Assembly: GCF_000308515.1 (NCBI RefSeq)
Contig: NZ_BAFV01000126.1
Location: forward strand, 1 to 64,000
Origin: Nocardia carnea NBRC 14403
Lineage (GTDB): Bacteria; Actinomycetota; Actinomycetes; Mycobacteriales; Mycobacteriaceae
Length of the DNA stretch: 64,000 nucleotides
Direction of reading: 5' to 3'
Of the stretch, positions 43,340-52,230 are shown piece by piece (position 1 is the stretch's first letter; every line of letters begins with the position of its first letter). Made by a program: the position numbers and the translations under genes. Below the pieces are notes generated by a model. It searched no databases, was not told the DNA's origin, and worked only from the letters and a program-made list of their open reading frames with translations.

Positions 43340-44302
43340 ATGAATGATCCGAATCAGCAGCCCTCACCCGCACCGACTGGGCCTGCCGACCGAAGCGCGG
43401 CGGCCGCGCCGATCAACCGCAGGCCATCGAGGCCGGTGCTCGCCTCGATGGCCAGTTGCGGTGGCGAGGTCGTTCTGGAGCGGGACCGGTTGCGGCTCTT
43501 GGTGCGTGCTGCGGCAACTGTCAGCCTCACCGAGGCCGAGTTCGTTCGCCGAGTACGCCGCGTTGGAGTGACGATGTGGCCGGCGAGCTACCATCACGAC
43601 CGCGCCGTGGTGAGTCGCTACGCGTTGGAGGCGACACCCGGATCTGGGCGAACTCACCACGGTACCGACCTCGATGCCGATCTGGCGCTTTCGGTGCTGC
43701 GTGACGACTGGGCCAAGAACGTGCAGGCGCGGCAACAGGCTACGAGGGAGTGGCGGGGGTTGCGGAAGGCAGGGCTCCTCGACCGCGAGGTCATGGTCCT
43801 GCGGGATCAGGTGGTCTGGCGGCGGATGTTCGAGGACGCGGGCACATTCAACGACTATCTGCGCTCGCTCGATGTTTCCCAGCGCACTCCGTGGGCGTGG
43901 GCGTCCGGACGCGTGGCAGGTGTTCTGGCCCTCTGGGCGATTCGACAACAGGGCACCGAACCAGCGCGGGCATTGCAGGCCGCGGCGCTGGAGCTGGCAC
44001 GGTCGGCACAGACCGACGTTCGCGCCGGACGCTCGCCCATCGATGCCCCCTCGACGTGCGGCACGGTCGCCAGCGGGCTGGCACACCTCGAGATCAGCGC
44101 GCAGGGCGATCCCACGCGCGAATCGTTGCTGTTGCTGATCCAAATCGTTGCCGCGATGGACGATATCGCCAAGGCACACCGCCGCCGAGGTGAGCTGACC
44201 GAATCGATCGCCGTCAACGAAAGCACGGAGCCCTTGGCGCGGTGGTCCCGGGAGTTGCATCGCCGCGCCGGAAACGGAGGGATGAGCGATGGACAGCTCT
44301 GA
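43340..44302 (+). CDS. Mobilisation/relaxase-accessory-like protein
   Basis: 320 residues. After a proline-rich leader, VLERDRLRLLVRAAATVSLT followed by EAEFVRRVRRVGVTMWPASY and DADLALSVLRDDW resembles the N-terminal region of actinobacterial plasmid mobilisation proteins, in which a similar helix-turn segment precedes a YAVALPG-like strand (here VSRYALEATPG). No relaxase HUH triad or catalytic tyrosine motif was identified, so it may be an accessory rather than the nicking enzyme. The C-terminal half is helical (RALQAAALELARSAQTDVRA). ATG 43340 follows an AAGAAAGG-like site. It probably opens the transfer operon proper. Confidence 0.5.
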   Translation: MNDPNQQPSPAPTGPADRSAAAAPINRRPSRPVLASMASCGGEVVLERDRLRLLVRAAATVSLTEAEFVRRVRRVGVTMWPASYHHDRAVVSRYALEATPGSGRTHHGTDLDADLALSVLRDDWAKNVQARQQATREWRGLRKAGLLDREVMVLRDQVVWRRMFEDAGTFNDYLRSLDVSQRTPWAWASGRVAGVLALWAIRQQGTEPARALQAAALELARSAQTDVRAGRSPIDAPSTCGTVASGLAHLEISAQGDPTRESLLLLIQIVAAMDDIAKAHRRRGELTESIAVNESTEPLARWSRELHRRAGNGGMSDGQL

Positions 44303-44441
44303 GCCGCACACCGCAGGCGAGACCCCCCTGGTCCATACGAGCGGGCGTGGTCAGGCCATTCGTCTTTCTGAGCTGCTCGCCCTCTGCGCTGGTGACGCCA
44401 CAAGGGCGCTGTGTCCGAGCCGGGAAGGAAGCGGTCGTTGA
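44289..44441 (+). CDS. Possible small overlapping ORF, 50 aa
   Basis: ATG 44289 lies within the end of the preceding gene and the frame stops at TGA 44439-44441, within the next gene. The product includes GRGQAIRLSELLALCAGDAT, a plausible short helix. Support is only position and length; it could be a chance frame. Confidence 0.25.
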   Translation: MDSSEPHTAGETPLVHTSGRGQAIRLSELLALCAGDATRALCPSREGSGR

Positions 44442-44866
44442 CCGGGCCGCCGCCGAGGTTGGAATCGGCGTTGACAGCGGTACGCGGCCTCGATCCGGCT
44501 GAGGGCGGGGTGCTGCTGGCCGCGTTGTGTGGTGAGCAGGTGGTGGCCGCCCGTCACTTCGGATTGAGCGACGTGCAGCGTTCGGCGGTCGAGGCGGCTG
44601 TGGTCGGCGCCGACAGTATCGTGCTGGTGGCCCTCGGCTCGATGAAGGTGGCCTCTCGTGCTCTGGCCGTCGCCGAGTCGATCGAGCGGCTCGCCGGTGA
44701 CCGCGTGCAAATTCTGGCGTCGGTCTATCTGCCGGATCTCGCCGACGGCACCGCCTGGACTGATTTGAGCGGTCGGGTGGGCGATGGGGTCGTGCAGGCC
44801 GGCAGGCCCCGCCCTGCTGTCGGTCGCCGTTGGTTCCGGATGCCTACATGGCGCAGAGGACGGTGA
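44411..44866 (+). CDS. Unrecognised transfer-region protein, 151 aa
   Basis: GTG start at 44411. The product contains LESALTAVRGLDPAEGGVLL, VVGADSIVLVALGSMKVASR and DRVQILASVYLPDLADGTAW, an alpha/beta pattern of soluble type, ending in an arginine/tryptophan tail (RRWFRMPTWRRGR). No signal peptide. It is followed after 5 bases by the next gene. Function unknown; probably a cytoplasmic component specific to this element family. Confidence 0.5.
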   Translation: MSEPGRKRSLTGPPPRLESALTAVRGLDPAEGGVLLAALCGEQVVAARHFGLSDVQRSAVEAAVVGADSIVLVALGSMKVASRALAVAESIERLAGDRVQILASVYLPDLADGTAWTDLSGRVGDGVVQAGRPRPAVGRRWFRMPTWRRGR

Positions 44867-44871
44867 ATACG

Positions 44872-45993
44872 ATGACAGAATCTGCGCAGGACAGCGGTGT
44901 GGGCGAATCGGCTCAGCCGGTCAGGTCGCCGCACACCAGCGCTGTGCGTCCTTGGGTGTTGGTTGAAGCGCTGGGCAGCAAGGGTGAGGAACGTCGTGTG
45001 GTCGCCGAAGGGCTGCATCCACGGCGGTATACGCGCCTGACGCGTACGCGGATCGCTGGGAGTCGCGCGATCGCCGAGCATTTGCCCGCAGTGGTCGACG
45101 CGGCCGTGGACAGTGGCGAACCTCAGGTCAAGGTCGCTTACCCGCCGTCGGGTGCTCATATCCGTATTACCGCTGTGCCGGTGATCGGGCCGGACGGGTC
45201 GGTGCTCGCGGTCCAGGTCTGGGCCGGGCCCAGAGCGCAGGTCGCACCGGAGCGCCCCGCGGTAGGCACTCTGCTGTGGCAGACGCCGGGCACCGGGATC
45301 GCGCTCACCTCTTCGGTCGCCGAGCAGCTGCTCGACACGGGTATCTCTGTGTCCGCCGAGCGGGCGCTACCGGATCTCATTCGCCATCTCGAGGGTCTGG
45401 ACAACCGTGCTGATCTGTTGCGGCTGTTCGATTCCGGTAGTCCGCCGGCCCTGTACGCCGGGTTCGCGGTGACCACTGGCGAATCGTCACAGACCCGGCG
45501 GACCCTCTACATCACGGCGCGAAGCCGAGGCAGTGGGTCGCAGCGACGGGCCTCGGCGTTGATTGCCGATGTCAGTCTGACGCGCCCTGCACCTGCGCCG
45601 GCGTTCACGATGCGATTGATCGATGCGATGCCCACCCCTGCCGATCATGCGATCGGTGTGATGGACGTGCGCACGGGTCTGGTGCACGACTGGGTTCGTC
45701 GAGGCCGGGCCCCCTTGGATCGCTGGATGAACGAGATCCCCCACGTGCACCCCCATGACCTAAACGAACTGTCGATTGTCCGCGCCGCGCTGCTCGACGG
45801 CGTGGGCTCAGCACGGGGCAGCTGGCGGTTGCGGTTCGATGAAAAATCGCCCTGGACAAGGGTCCACGCGCAGTGGCGGGTGCTGGCCTGGGATCCCTCC
45901 CCGCAGGCGCTACTCGAGCTCCACGCCCTCGATCTCCACGTTCCAGATCCATCGCCCCGGCAGGTGTTGCATCCCCCGAATGCCCGTCTATGA
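44872..45993 (+). CDS. PAS/GAF-like two-domain protein of the transfer region
   Basis: ATG 44872 (AGAGGA upstream); alternative starts at 44848 and 44830. The 373-residue protein has two alpha/beta modules: residues about 20-125 (RPWVLVEALGSKGEERRVVA, IRITAVPVIGPDGSVLAVQV) and about 130-370 (LWQTPGTGIALTSSVAEQLL, RTLYITARSRGSGSQRRAS, VRTGLVHDWVRRGRAPLDRW, WRLRFDEKSPWTRVHAQWRV). These strand patterns resemble PAS/GAF sensor folds and may correspond to DUF5593/DUF5628-type actinobacterial proteins; that is a recollection, not a search result. Possibly a cytosolic regulator of transfer. Confidence 0.5.
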   Translation: MTESAQDSGVGESAQPVRSPHTSAVRPWVLVEALGSKGEERRVVAEGLHPRRYTRLTRTRIAGSRAIAEHLPAVVDAAVDSGEPQVKVAYPPSGAHIRITAVPVIGPDGSVLAVQVWAGPRAQVAPERPAVGTLLWQTPGTGIALTSSVAEQLLDTGISVSAERALPDLIRHLEGLDNRADLLRLFDSGSPPALYAGFAVTTGESSQTRRTLYITARSRGSGSQRRASALIADVSLTRPAPAPAFTMRLIDAMPTPADHAIGVMDVRTGLVHDWVRRGRAPLDRWMNEIPHVHPHDLNELSIVRAALLDGVGSARGSWRLRFDEKSPWTRVHAQWRVLAWDPSPQALLELHALDLHVPDPSPRQVLHPPNARL

Positions 45994-46376
45994 CAGCACA
46001 ACACGAACGGGGCTGCCGCCCTCCCCGTATCGATTGGAACTCTGGGCAATCGATCACGCTCGACAGACAGTGTCGTCAACGAGAGCGCCGTCGACGTGGT
46101 GCAGGGGGATTGCCAAGCCCGACTGTGAACCTTAAGCTAAAATCGCGCTCCGTCTTGGGGTTTCCCGGAGTCCTGTCATTCACGGATCCGGATGTAGCAC
46201 TGCGGCTGGCTCGGCTGTTGCCAACAGTCCGATCCGTGCGCAGTTCGTCGAACCTAGTCGATGTTGCGATACACGGTGCGCGCAGGAGACGACGCGCTGA
46301 CATCCTGCCTCCCGATTTGCCGCGGCCCCTCGATGTTTCGGTTCGACCTCCAGATCGATTGAGGGGTATCACCACC
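45994..46376. promoter_or_regulatory. Intergenic region with candidate promoter
   Basis: No gene is supported in these 380 bases. TTGCCA (46110-46115), a 17-base spacer and TAAGCT (46133-46138) form a reasonable promoter for the downstream secreted-protein operon, about 240 bases before its start. GAGGGG before ATG 46377 is the ribosome-binding site. Confidence 0.4.
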
Positions 46377-47546
46377 ATGGACGATTCTTTTTGCCGCCGC
46401 TTGCAGCGCGCCGTAGTCACTGGGGCACTTCCGGTGGCGGTCGCCGTGGCAATGGTGTCCACCGCGCATGCCGAACCGGGGCAGGCTGGTGTAACGCCGG
46501 AGACACAGGCGGGGATGATCACGCCAGCCGAGCCTGCGGCGCCGGAGCATGGCATCGCGGTGCTGGTACCCGATCCGCCACCGCCGTCGGTGCCCGACCG
46601 GCCAGCTCCCGAGCATCAGGCAGAAATCTTGACCGCTGCACCGGAAGTCCAGTCTGCGACCCCCGCTATGCAGTGGCCTGCCGAACCCGAACCCGAACCC
46701 GAACCCGAACCGTGGCCGGAACAGACCGCGCCCGCGTCGCCACCTGCCCCGGCGCCGCCAGCCCCGCGCACCATCCGCGCCGGCGACGTAGAGTTCGTGG
46801 TTCCTGACATCATCGACCCCTACCTCGAAGAGGATATCGAGGCGTGGTTGCGGTGGGCCGAGACTGAGATCGCCATCGGCTACGACGGCCTCGGCATCCC
46901 ACGCAGCGAGTCCGACCGCCGCGCGCTGTCGACGGTGACCGGCGGCGCGATCGGTGGATTGGTGGGCGCGGAGCTCGTTGGTGTCCCCACCACCGCCCTC
47001 GGTGCATTGCTCGGCGCCGGTGCTGGCGCTCTCGTCGGGTCCGGTGTCGGTTCGCTTGCCGGAGGTGTCGGTGCGGTGCCGGGAGCTCTGCTTGGGGTTG
47101 CAGTGGGAATCCCGGTCGGGGGTGCATTGCTGGGCATCCCGGGTGTCGTGGTCGGCGGCGTGGTCGGCGCAGCCGCAGGCGGTGGACTCGCTGCGGCGCT
47201 CGGCGCGAGCACCGACCCCACACCCGCACCGCCCCCGCCCGCCCTGCACGAGTTCGGCGCCCCACTCCCGGCCCCGGCCGAATCCGGATGTGGCTGCCAC
47301 AATGAATCCGCGCTCAATACACAGCCCGCGCCCGCACCGATGCCGGATCCGCTGCCCGCGATTGTGGAGGCGGCGGCCCCGGCGGTTGACGCGGTCGAAG
47401 CAGCGGCCGCGCCGATCGTGCAGGCCGCCGCCCCGGTCATCGATGCGGTGCGGGTGGCAGCCGCGCCGATCGTCGACGCACTTGCCGGTGCCGCGGCCCA
47501 GCTGCTGCCCCCGCCGCCGCCAGCACCCGCACCACCGCCGTGCTGA
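46377..47546 (+). CDS. Secreted glycine-zipper protein with EP repeats
   Basis: 389 residues. The signal peptide (ALPVAVAVAMVSTAHA) probably cleaves near residue 32. Next come a proline/glutamate-rich linker with an EPEPEPEPEPEP run and a short structured domain (VEFVVPDIIDPYLEEDIEAW). A ~110-residue glycine-zipper region follows, with repeated GxxxG (GGAIGGLVGAELVG, LGALLGAGAGALVGSGVGSL, VVVGGVVGAAAGGGLAAALG), typical of membrane-inserted helical hairpins. The C-terminus is proline/alanine-rich, with CGCHNES and a final PPPC. It could form or plug a pore in the outer envelope as part of the transfer channel; this is inference. Confidence 0.6.
   Translation: MDDSFCRRLQRAVVTGALPVAVAVAMVSTAHAEPGQAGVTPETQAGMITPAEPAAPEHGIAVLVPDPPPPSVPDRPAPEHQAEILTAAPEVQSATPAMQWPAEPEPEPEPEPWPEQTAPASPPAPAPPAPRTIRAGDVEFVVPDIIDPYLEEDIEAWLRWAETEIAIGYDGLGIPRSESDRRALSTVTGGAIGGLVGAELVGVPTTALGALLGAGAGALVGSGVGSLAGGVGAVPGALLGVAVGIPVGGALLGIPGVVVGGVVGAAAGGGLAAALGASTDPTPAPPPPALHEFGAPLPAPAESGCGCHNESALNTQPAPAPMPDPLPAIVEAAAPAVDAVEAAAAPIVQAAAPVIDAVRVAAAPIVDALAGAAAQLLPPPPPAPAPPPC
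46681..46710 (+). repeat. CCGAAC hexanucleotide tandem repeat
   Basis: Five perfect copies of CCGAAC, encoding the Glu-Pro run of the glycine-zipper secreted protein. Copy number is likely to vary between strains by slippage without frameshift. Confidence 0.8.
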
Positions 47547-47575
47547 TGGACGGGCAGCGCAGCGAGGTGGGAGCC

Positions 47576-48304
47576 ATGGCCACAAACCGAGACACCCACC
47601 ATGAAGTGGAGCAGTGGTGGGACGCACTCATTCTCGACGATTCGCACTCACCCAATGCGCCGACAACGATGACACCGACAGTGGTCGGGGGCCGTGGTGA
47701 TGCGAGCGCCCGAGCGGGAATCGATGAACTGGCGGATCGGCGACTCGTAGATCCAGCTGCCGAAGCACCAAGGCGGGCGCGGCCGGTGTCCCGACGCCGT
47801 GCGTTGCTCGGCGCAGTCGGCGCCGTAGGGCTGGGAGTGGCGGTCATGCTGGCCGTGTCGATCAGTGATACCGCGGAACCACGTACCGACGCCGCCGAGG
47901 TCTCGCTTGCCCCCGCTACCCCGGCGCCGGCCGCAGCCCCGCACTGCCCCGACCGAATCGACGGAGACACAGTGTTGGGCGCGGGGCGAGGCGGCACCGA
48001 TAGGGCACCCGAGGCAATTCTGGGTTTCGAGCATGCCTACTACATCGAGCGCAACGGCACGGCCGCGCGCGCGTTCACCACACCTGATGCTGCGGTCCCC
48101 GCTGCCGGGGTGATCCAGGCCGGTATCGACTCGGTGCCCCAGGGCACGACCCACTGCGTCCGAATCACCGCATTGGGCCCGGACACCTGGGCGGTGGATC
48201 TGTCGGAGCACCGCCCAGGTGAACGAGCGCAGCTGTACCTACAGACCGTGACCACCACCAACCGCGACGGTCAGATTCTGATCACCCGGATCAGTCAGCG
48301 ATGA
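47576..48304 (+). CDS. Single-pass membrane protein with NTF2-like domain (VirB8-like candidate)
   Basis: ATG 47576 is preceded by GAGGTGGGAG; the frame is open to 47540. The 242-residue protein has a cytoplasmic N-terminus (HEVEQWWDALILDD), one transmembrane helix (LGAVGAVGLGVAVMLAVSI, about 79-97), an alanine/proline linker and an extracytoplasmic domain (AILGFEHAYYIERNGTAARA, THCVRITALGPDTWAVDLSE, LYLQTVTTTNRDGQILITRI). The latter has the helix-then-sheet order of NTF2-like VirB8/TcpC domains. It is likely a structural component of the type IV secretion complex. Confidence 0.55.
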   Translation: MATNRDTHHEVEQWWDALILDDSHSPNAPTTMTPTVVGGRGDASARAGIDELADRRLVDPAAEAPRRARPVSRRRALLGAVGAVGLGVAVMLAVSISDTAEPRTDAAEVSLAPATPAPAAAPHCPDRIDGDTVLGAGRGGTDRAPEAILGFEHAYYIERNGTAARAFTTPDAAVPAAGVIQAGIDSVPQGTTHCVRITALGPDTWAVDLSEHRPGERAQLYLQTVTTTNRDGQILITRISQR

Positions 48305-48514
48305 CCGCGGCAACCACACTGCCTGTACCTCTCGCCCGGCCAAACAGGCTTGAGGCCCGCCGGGCGTCTTTCCCGCGGGCGCCGACCGTCCGGCTTTGGC
48401 GGGATGTCCACCTCCGAGTACGCAGAGATCACAGGGCTCGGCTTCTCTCGGCCGCGAAGGTTGCTGGCGCCGACCACACCGTGCGGTCTATCTGCGTTTG
48501 ATGGGAGAACTGCG

Positions 48515-50026
48515 ATGAGCACACCCGACCGGCATGCCACGTGGGCGCGGATCGTGGTCGCCGCGGCCGCGGCCGCCGCCGTTGTTTGCGGCTCCGCGCC
48601 CGCCGTGGCCCAACCGACAAGCGCCCCCGCCGCACCGCCACCTCCGGTGGGGCAGGCGATTCCGTGCACGCCGCTGCATGTTGTCGGTTTTCAGGGCACC
48701 GGCCAGTCCGGGGAGCAGGCCAATCCCACGGTCGATTCCGGATTTCTCGGCGATGCGGTGACTCGTCCGCTTCTTCAGGCTGCGCAGCCTTTCGTCTCGC
48801 GGCAGCTCGTGGCCTACGCCGCGGATTTCGGGTTCGCGAACAAGCCTTATGTCGATTCGATGACTGCGGGTCTGGCCGAGGGGTTGCGCACGATCGCTGA
48901 GTACGGTGATCGTTGCCCGGACGCCAAGATCGCGATCATCGGCTATTCGCAGGGCGCTCAGATCGCTGATGAGATCGCGCGCATGATCGGCAATGGTGAT
49001 TTGAATTCGCCGGTGAAGGCTGATCGGATCGCTGCGGTCTCGCTGTTTTCGTCCCCGATCCGGGAGAACGATGCCGCAGTGTTTCCTGGGACGCGGCAGC
49101 GACTCACCCCGGCCGCGCCGGCGGGGGTGCCGCAGTCGGTGCTGTCGCAGTTGCTGCTGGCCGATCCGGCTCCGGCCCCGGGCGCGGGGCTTGCGCCGAA
49201 GGTCGGCAAGTATCTCGGGTATGGGCGCCTGACCGGGCTGGTGGCTTCCTGGTGCAATGGCGGGGATATCGCCTGCTCAACCCCGGCGGATGCTCCGCTG
49301 GCACGCACTGTGGCCAATCTCGGTGGCCAGATCCATTTCTCGGCGCAGGACCCGTTGCAGACCGTCGCCGATATCGCCGAGGCATTGGGCGGCTCGGTCT
49401 TGCGGACCGCGGCCGGGGTTATCAACAACGACGTGAACTTCAGCAACGGCCGGTTTTCGATCAACAACTCCGGCACGACGATTCTGGGCCGGCTGGCACA
49501 GAACTCCGATCCACGGGCCGCGACCACCCAGGCCGATACCGACGTCATCCGGGCGGTGATCAAGACCGGCGTCATGGGGTTCAATGCCGCGATTACCCTG
49601 GCGCGCAAGATTTTGACCCCGACCAACATCGCCTCTCTGGTCGCGGTCGGGATGACCAACCCGACCGCTGCGGTGGCCGATCTGGGTATGAAGCTTGCCG
49701 GTGCGGTGCTCGACCTGGTCCCACCGGCAACGATCTCGGCGGGGGTGCGCTACATCTTCAACGAGGTCACCAGGGACGTCACCGACAACGCGGGCCTGGT
49801 CAAGATGGCCACCGATCTGCGGTATTGGAATTCCGGTGCTCAGCACACCTCCTACGACATCGCTCAGGTCGGCGTCGACGGCCAGACCCCGGCGCGCTAC
49901 ACCGTCGACTGGTTCGCGGCGCTGGCCAATGCGCTCGGCGAGAAGGCCGTCGCGACCTCCACCACGACCCGCCCGACCACGGTGGCACCCACTACGTCGA
50001 GGCCGGCCGTCGTGCCGACGAACTAG
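48515..50026 (+). CDS. Secreted cutinase-family serine esterase, second copy
   Basis: ATG 48515 with GGGAGAA upstream; 503 residues. The signal peptide (RIVVAAAAAAAVVCGSAPAV) cleaves near AVA (about 32). The cutinase core is typical: CTPLHVVGFQGTGQSGEQAN, YAADFGFANKPYVDSMTAGL, CPDAKIAIIGYSQGAQIADE with nucleophile Ser145 in GYSQG, and a long C-terminal extension ending in a threonine/proline tail. It aligns along its whole length with the 41943 product (both end with a Y-x-V/Q-x-VDWFAALxxxLG motif), but the motif here is canonical. A surface esterase encoded inside a conjugation operon. Confidence 0.88.
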   Translation: MSTPDRHATWARIVVAAAAAAAVVCGSAPAVAQPTSAPAAPPPPVGQAIPCTPLHVVGFQGTGQSGEQANPTVDSGFLGDAVTRPLLQAAQPFVSRQLVAYAADFGFANKPYVDSMTAGLAEGLRTIAEYGDRCPDAKIAIIGYSQGAQIADEIARMIGNGDLNSPVKADRIAAVSLFSSPIRENDAAVFPGTRQRLTPAAPAGVPQSVLSQLLLADPAPAPGAGLAPKVGKYLGYGRLTGLVASWCNGGDIACSTPADAPLARTVANLGGQIHFSAQDPLQTVADIAEALGGSVLRTAAGVINNDVNFSNGRFSINNSGTTILGRLAQNSDPRAATTQADTDVIRAVIKTGVMGFNAAITLARKILTPTNIASLVAVGMTNPTAAVADLGMKLAGAVLDLVPPATISAGVRYIFNEVTRDVTDNAGLVKMATDLRYWNSGAQHTSYDIAQVGVDGQTPARYTVDWFAALANALGEKAVATSTTTRPTTVAPTTSRPAVVPTN

Positions 50027-50083
50027 GTCATGGGGAATCGGCGAGGTGATGAGTGATGACGGCGGCAGACATCGGGACCGGGC

Positions 50084-51676
50084 GTGAGTGTCGGCGGCGC
50101 GGCGTCCGCGGCGGCGGCCGGTGGGGTCGCGATGATGATGGTGACCGCGGTGATGCTCGTGCTGTTCGACGACGCCGAGCAATCCTCGACGGGCTGCATG
50201 CCCGGCGATACTCCGCCGCCAGTGCTGGCCGGTGCGGCGTCCTCTTCCACGCCGGTGCCCGCACCGGCGATGGCGCCGGGAAGTGGTGGGCAGCGGGTGG
50301 TGCCGATGGCTGAGGGCACCTACACGTTGTCGAGCGGGTACGGCCCGCGGTGGGGCGGCATGCACAAGGGGGTGGATCTGGCCGCCGAGGTCGGCACCCC
50401 GATCTATGCCGCGGCCGCCGGAAGGGTCGTCGCAGCCGGTCCCGCATCGGGTTTCGGCAATTGGATCGTGATCGATTCCGTCGATGACCAGGGCCAGCCG
50501 TTTTCCACCGTCTACGGGCACATGTTCGACGACGGCGTCGGGGTGTCGGTGGGTAAGCAGGTCGAGGCGGGCCAGCAGATCGGCGCGGTCGGCAACGCGG
50601 GCGAATCCAACGGTCCGCACCTGCATTTCGAGGTCGTGCCCGGTGGCCGCCTGGCCGGCGGGGAACCGATAGACCCGATGTCGTGGTTGTCCGGTGCGGC
50701 CACCACCGCCGGTCCGGCAGTTGCGGACCCGAGTGCCTCCGCGCCTGCGAGTTGCCCGCCGGGTTTCGGGACCCCGGGCGGTCAGCTCGCCGAGGGCAAA
50801 GTCCCGGCCGAACTCGATCAGTGGTATCGGCGGGCGGGTTCGTTGTGTCCGCAGATCAGCTCCTCGCTGCTGGCAGCCCAAGGCCGTCAGGAATCGGGGT
50901 TTCGCCGCGAATTGACCTCCCCGGCCGGGGCGCAGGGTCTGGCGCAGTTCCTTCCTGGGACCGCAGCCTCACTCGCCCCCGATGGACAGCCCTACGTCAT
51001 CGACGCCGACGGCAACGGCGCGGCCAGTGTGTGGGACGACGGGGACGCGATCGTCGGCCAAGGCCGCCTGATGTGCGCGCTGGCAGAGCGGATCGAGGGC
51101 TGGAAAGGGCAGGGCAAAGTATCCGGTGACATGGTCACCCTGGCGCTGGCGGCCTACAACGCCGGCGAGGGCGCGGTGCTCGAGTACGGCGGTGTGCCTC
51201 CGTACCGGGAGACGCAAAACTATGTGCAGGCGATCGTGGCCGCCGAACCGGAGTTTCGGGCGGCGGGAGCCAGCGGCCGGTTCGTCCCGGCACCCGGTAG
51301 CCCGCGCAGCGAGCAGACGGTGGCCGCGGCCCGCGAATATCTGGACACACCCTATGTCTGGGGCGGGGGAGGACCGAGCGGCCCCTCCGGGGGAGGGTTC
51401 GACTGTTCCGGGCTGACCTCGTATGCGATCCATGCCGCCTCGGGCGGCTCGGTGACGTTGCCGCGCACCAGCGAACAGCAATGGACGGTGGGTGTGGAGA
51501 TCCCCATCGAGCAAGCTCAGCCCGGCGATCTGGTCTTCGGCGCCTGGGGCGATGCGGGCCCGGGGCATGTCGGGATCGTGGTCGCACCGGGCCGGATGAT
51601 CCACGCCCCGCAGACGGGGGAATCGGTGACCGAGGCCGACTTTCAGCCAGGCATGCGGGCACGGCGGGTGATGTGA
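50084..51676 (+). CDS. Three-domain peptidoglycan hydrolase: M23 peptidase, lytic transglycosylase, NlpC/P60
   Basis: 530 residues from GTG 50084. The N-terminal membrane anchor or signal is GGVAMMMVTAVMLVLF. The M23 metallopeptidase domain has zinc ligands in MHKGVDLAAEVGTP (H94, D98) and GPHLHFEV (H179, H181). A lytic transglycosylase domain has catalytic Glu270 in AAQGRQESGFRREL and LALAAYNAGEGAV. An NlpC/P60 domain has Cys441 in GGFDCSGLTSYA and His495 in PGHVGIVV. Together they could cut the stem peptide, the cross-link and the glycan, a VirB1-like role for opening the cell wall to the transfer channel. The stop overlaps the next gene. Confidence 0.93.
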   Translation: MSVGGAASAAAAGGVAMMMVTAVMLVLFDDAEQSSTGCMPGDTPPPVLAGAASSSTPVPAPAMAPGSGGQRVVPMAEGTYTLSSGYGPRWGGMHKGVDLAAEVGTPIYAAAAGRVVAAGPASGFGNWIVIDSVDDQGQPFSTVYGHMFDDGVGVSVGKQVEAGQQIGAVGNAGESNGPHLHFEVVPGGRLAGGEPIDPMSWLSGAATTAGPAVADPSASAPASCPPGFGTPGGQLAEGKVPAELDQWYRRAGSLCPQISSSLLAAQGRQESGFRRELTSPAGAQGLAQFLPGTAASLAPDGQPYVIDADGNGAASVWDDGDAIVGQGRLMCALAERIEGWKGQGKVSGDMVTLALAAYNAGEGAVLEYGGVPPYRETQNYVQAIVAAEPEFRAAGASGRFVPAPGSPRSEQTVAAAREYLDTPYVWGGGGPSGPSGGGFDCSGLTSYAIHAASGGSVTLPRTSEQQWTVGVEIPIEQAQPGDLVFGAWGDAGPGHVGIVVAPGRMIHAPQTGESVTEADFQPGMRARRVM

Positions 51677-52230
51677 TGCGCACACGAGCCCTGACCATCG
51701 TGTCCGGCGCAGCAGGCTGCCTGATGGCGTGCACGGTCGCCGGATGCGGGAGCAACAACGCGCCCGCCCCACTACCTTCCTTGCCACCTGCCCGACCGGC
51801 CGCGGCCGTGCCGCTGACGGCGCCCGGGCCGGCGGTGGGGGAGGGCCCCGAGGCTGTGGCTGCGAGAGCTATGCGGGAGCTCTACACGCTGCGGCCCGGC
51901 CGGGAACGCTCCGGTGATTCGTTGCGCCGCATCGTGGGCTGGTTGAGCCCGGCGATGCGCGCGAGGGTCGCGCAGTTGCCGCCTGCCCCAGGGGAGGCGG
52001 TGCAGTGGGCGTCCTGGGCCCAGCGGGGCGCGCGGATCGAGGCGGCGACGTTCGTCAGCGCTGAACGTCCACCTGGTGAGGAGCCAGGCCAGGCGCGGCG
52101 AAAGGTCGCGGTGCACCAGACGGTGAGCTGGCCCGACGGTCGCGTCGAGTCGCTGCCGGCGTTCACGGTGGTCGTTCTCGTCGTCGAGGGCAACGAGGGC
52201 TGGCGTGTCGATGACTACCGGAGTTGGTGA
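51676..52230 (+). CDS. Lipoprotein with NTF2-like domain
   Basis: 184 residues. The lipobox is CTVAGC (Cys at about 24) after a short signal peptide. A proline-rich linker follows, then a small domain with EAVAARAMRELYTLRPGRER, DSLRRIVGWLSPAMRARVAQ, RRKVAVHQTVSWPDGRVESL and VLVVEGNEGWRVDDYRSW, the helix-sheet order of conjugal NTF2-like proteins. The ATG overlaps the hydrolase stop (ATGTGATG) and the stop overlaps the next GTG. Probably a periplasmic assembly factor of the secretion complex. Confidence 0.65.
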   Translation: MRTRALTIVSGAAGCLMACTVAGCGSNNAPAPLPSLPPARPAAAVPLTAPGPAVGEGPEAVAARAMRELYTLRPGRERSGDSLRRIVGWLSPAMRARVAQLPPAPGEAVQWASWAQRGARIEAATFVSAERPPGEEPGQARRKVAVHQTVSWPDGRVESLPAFTVVVLVVEGNEGWRVDDYRSW

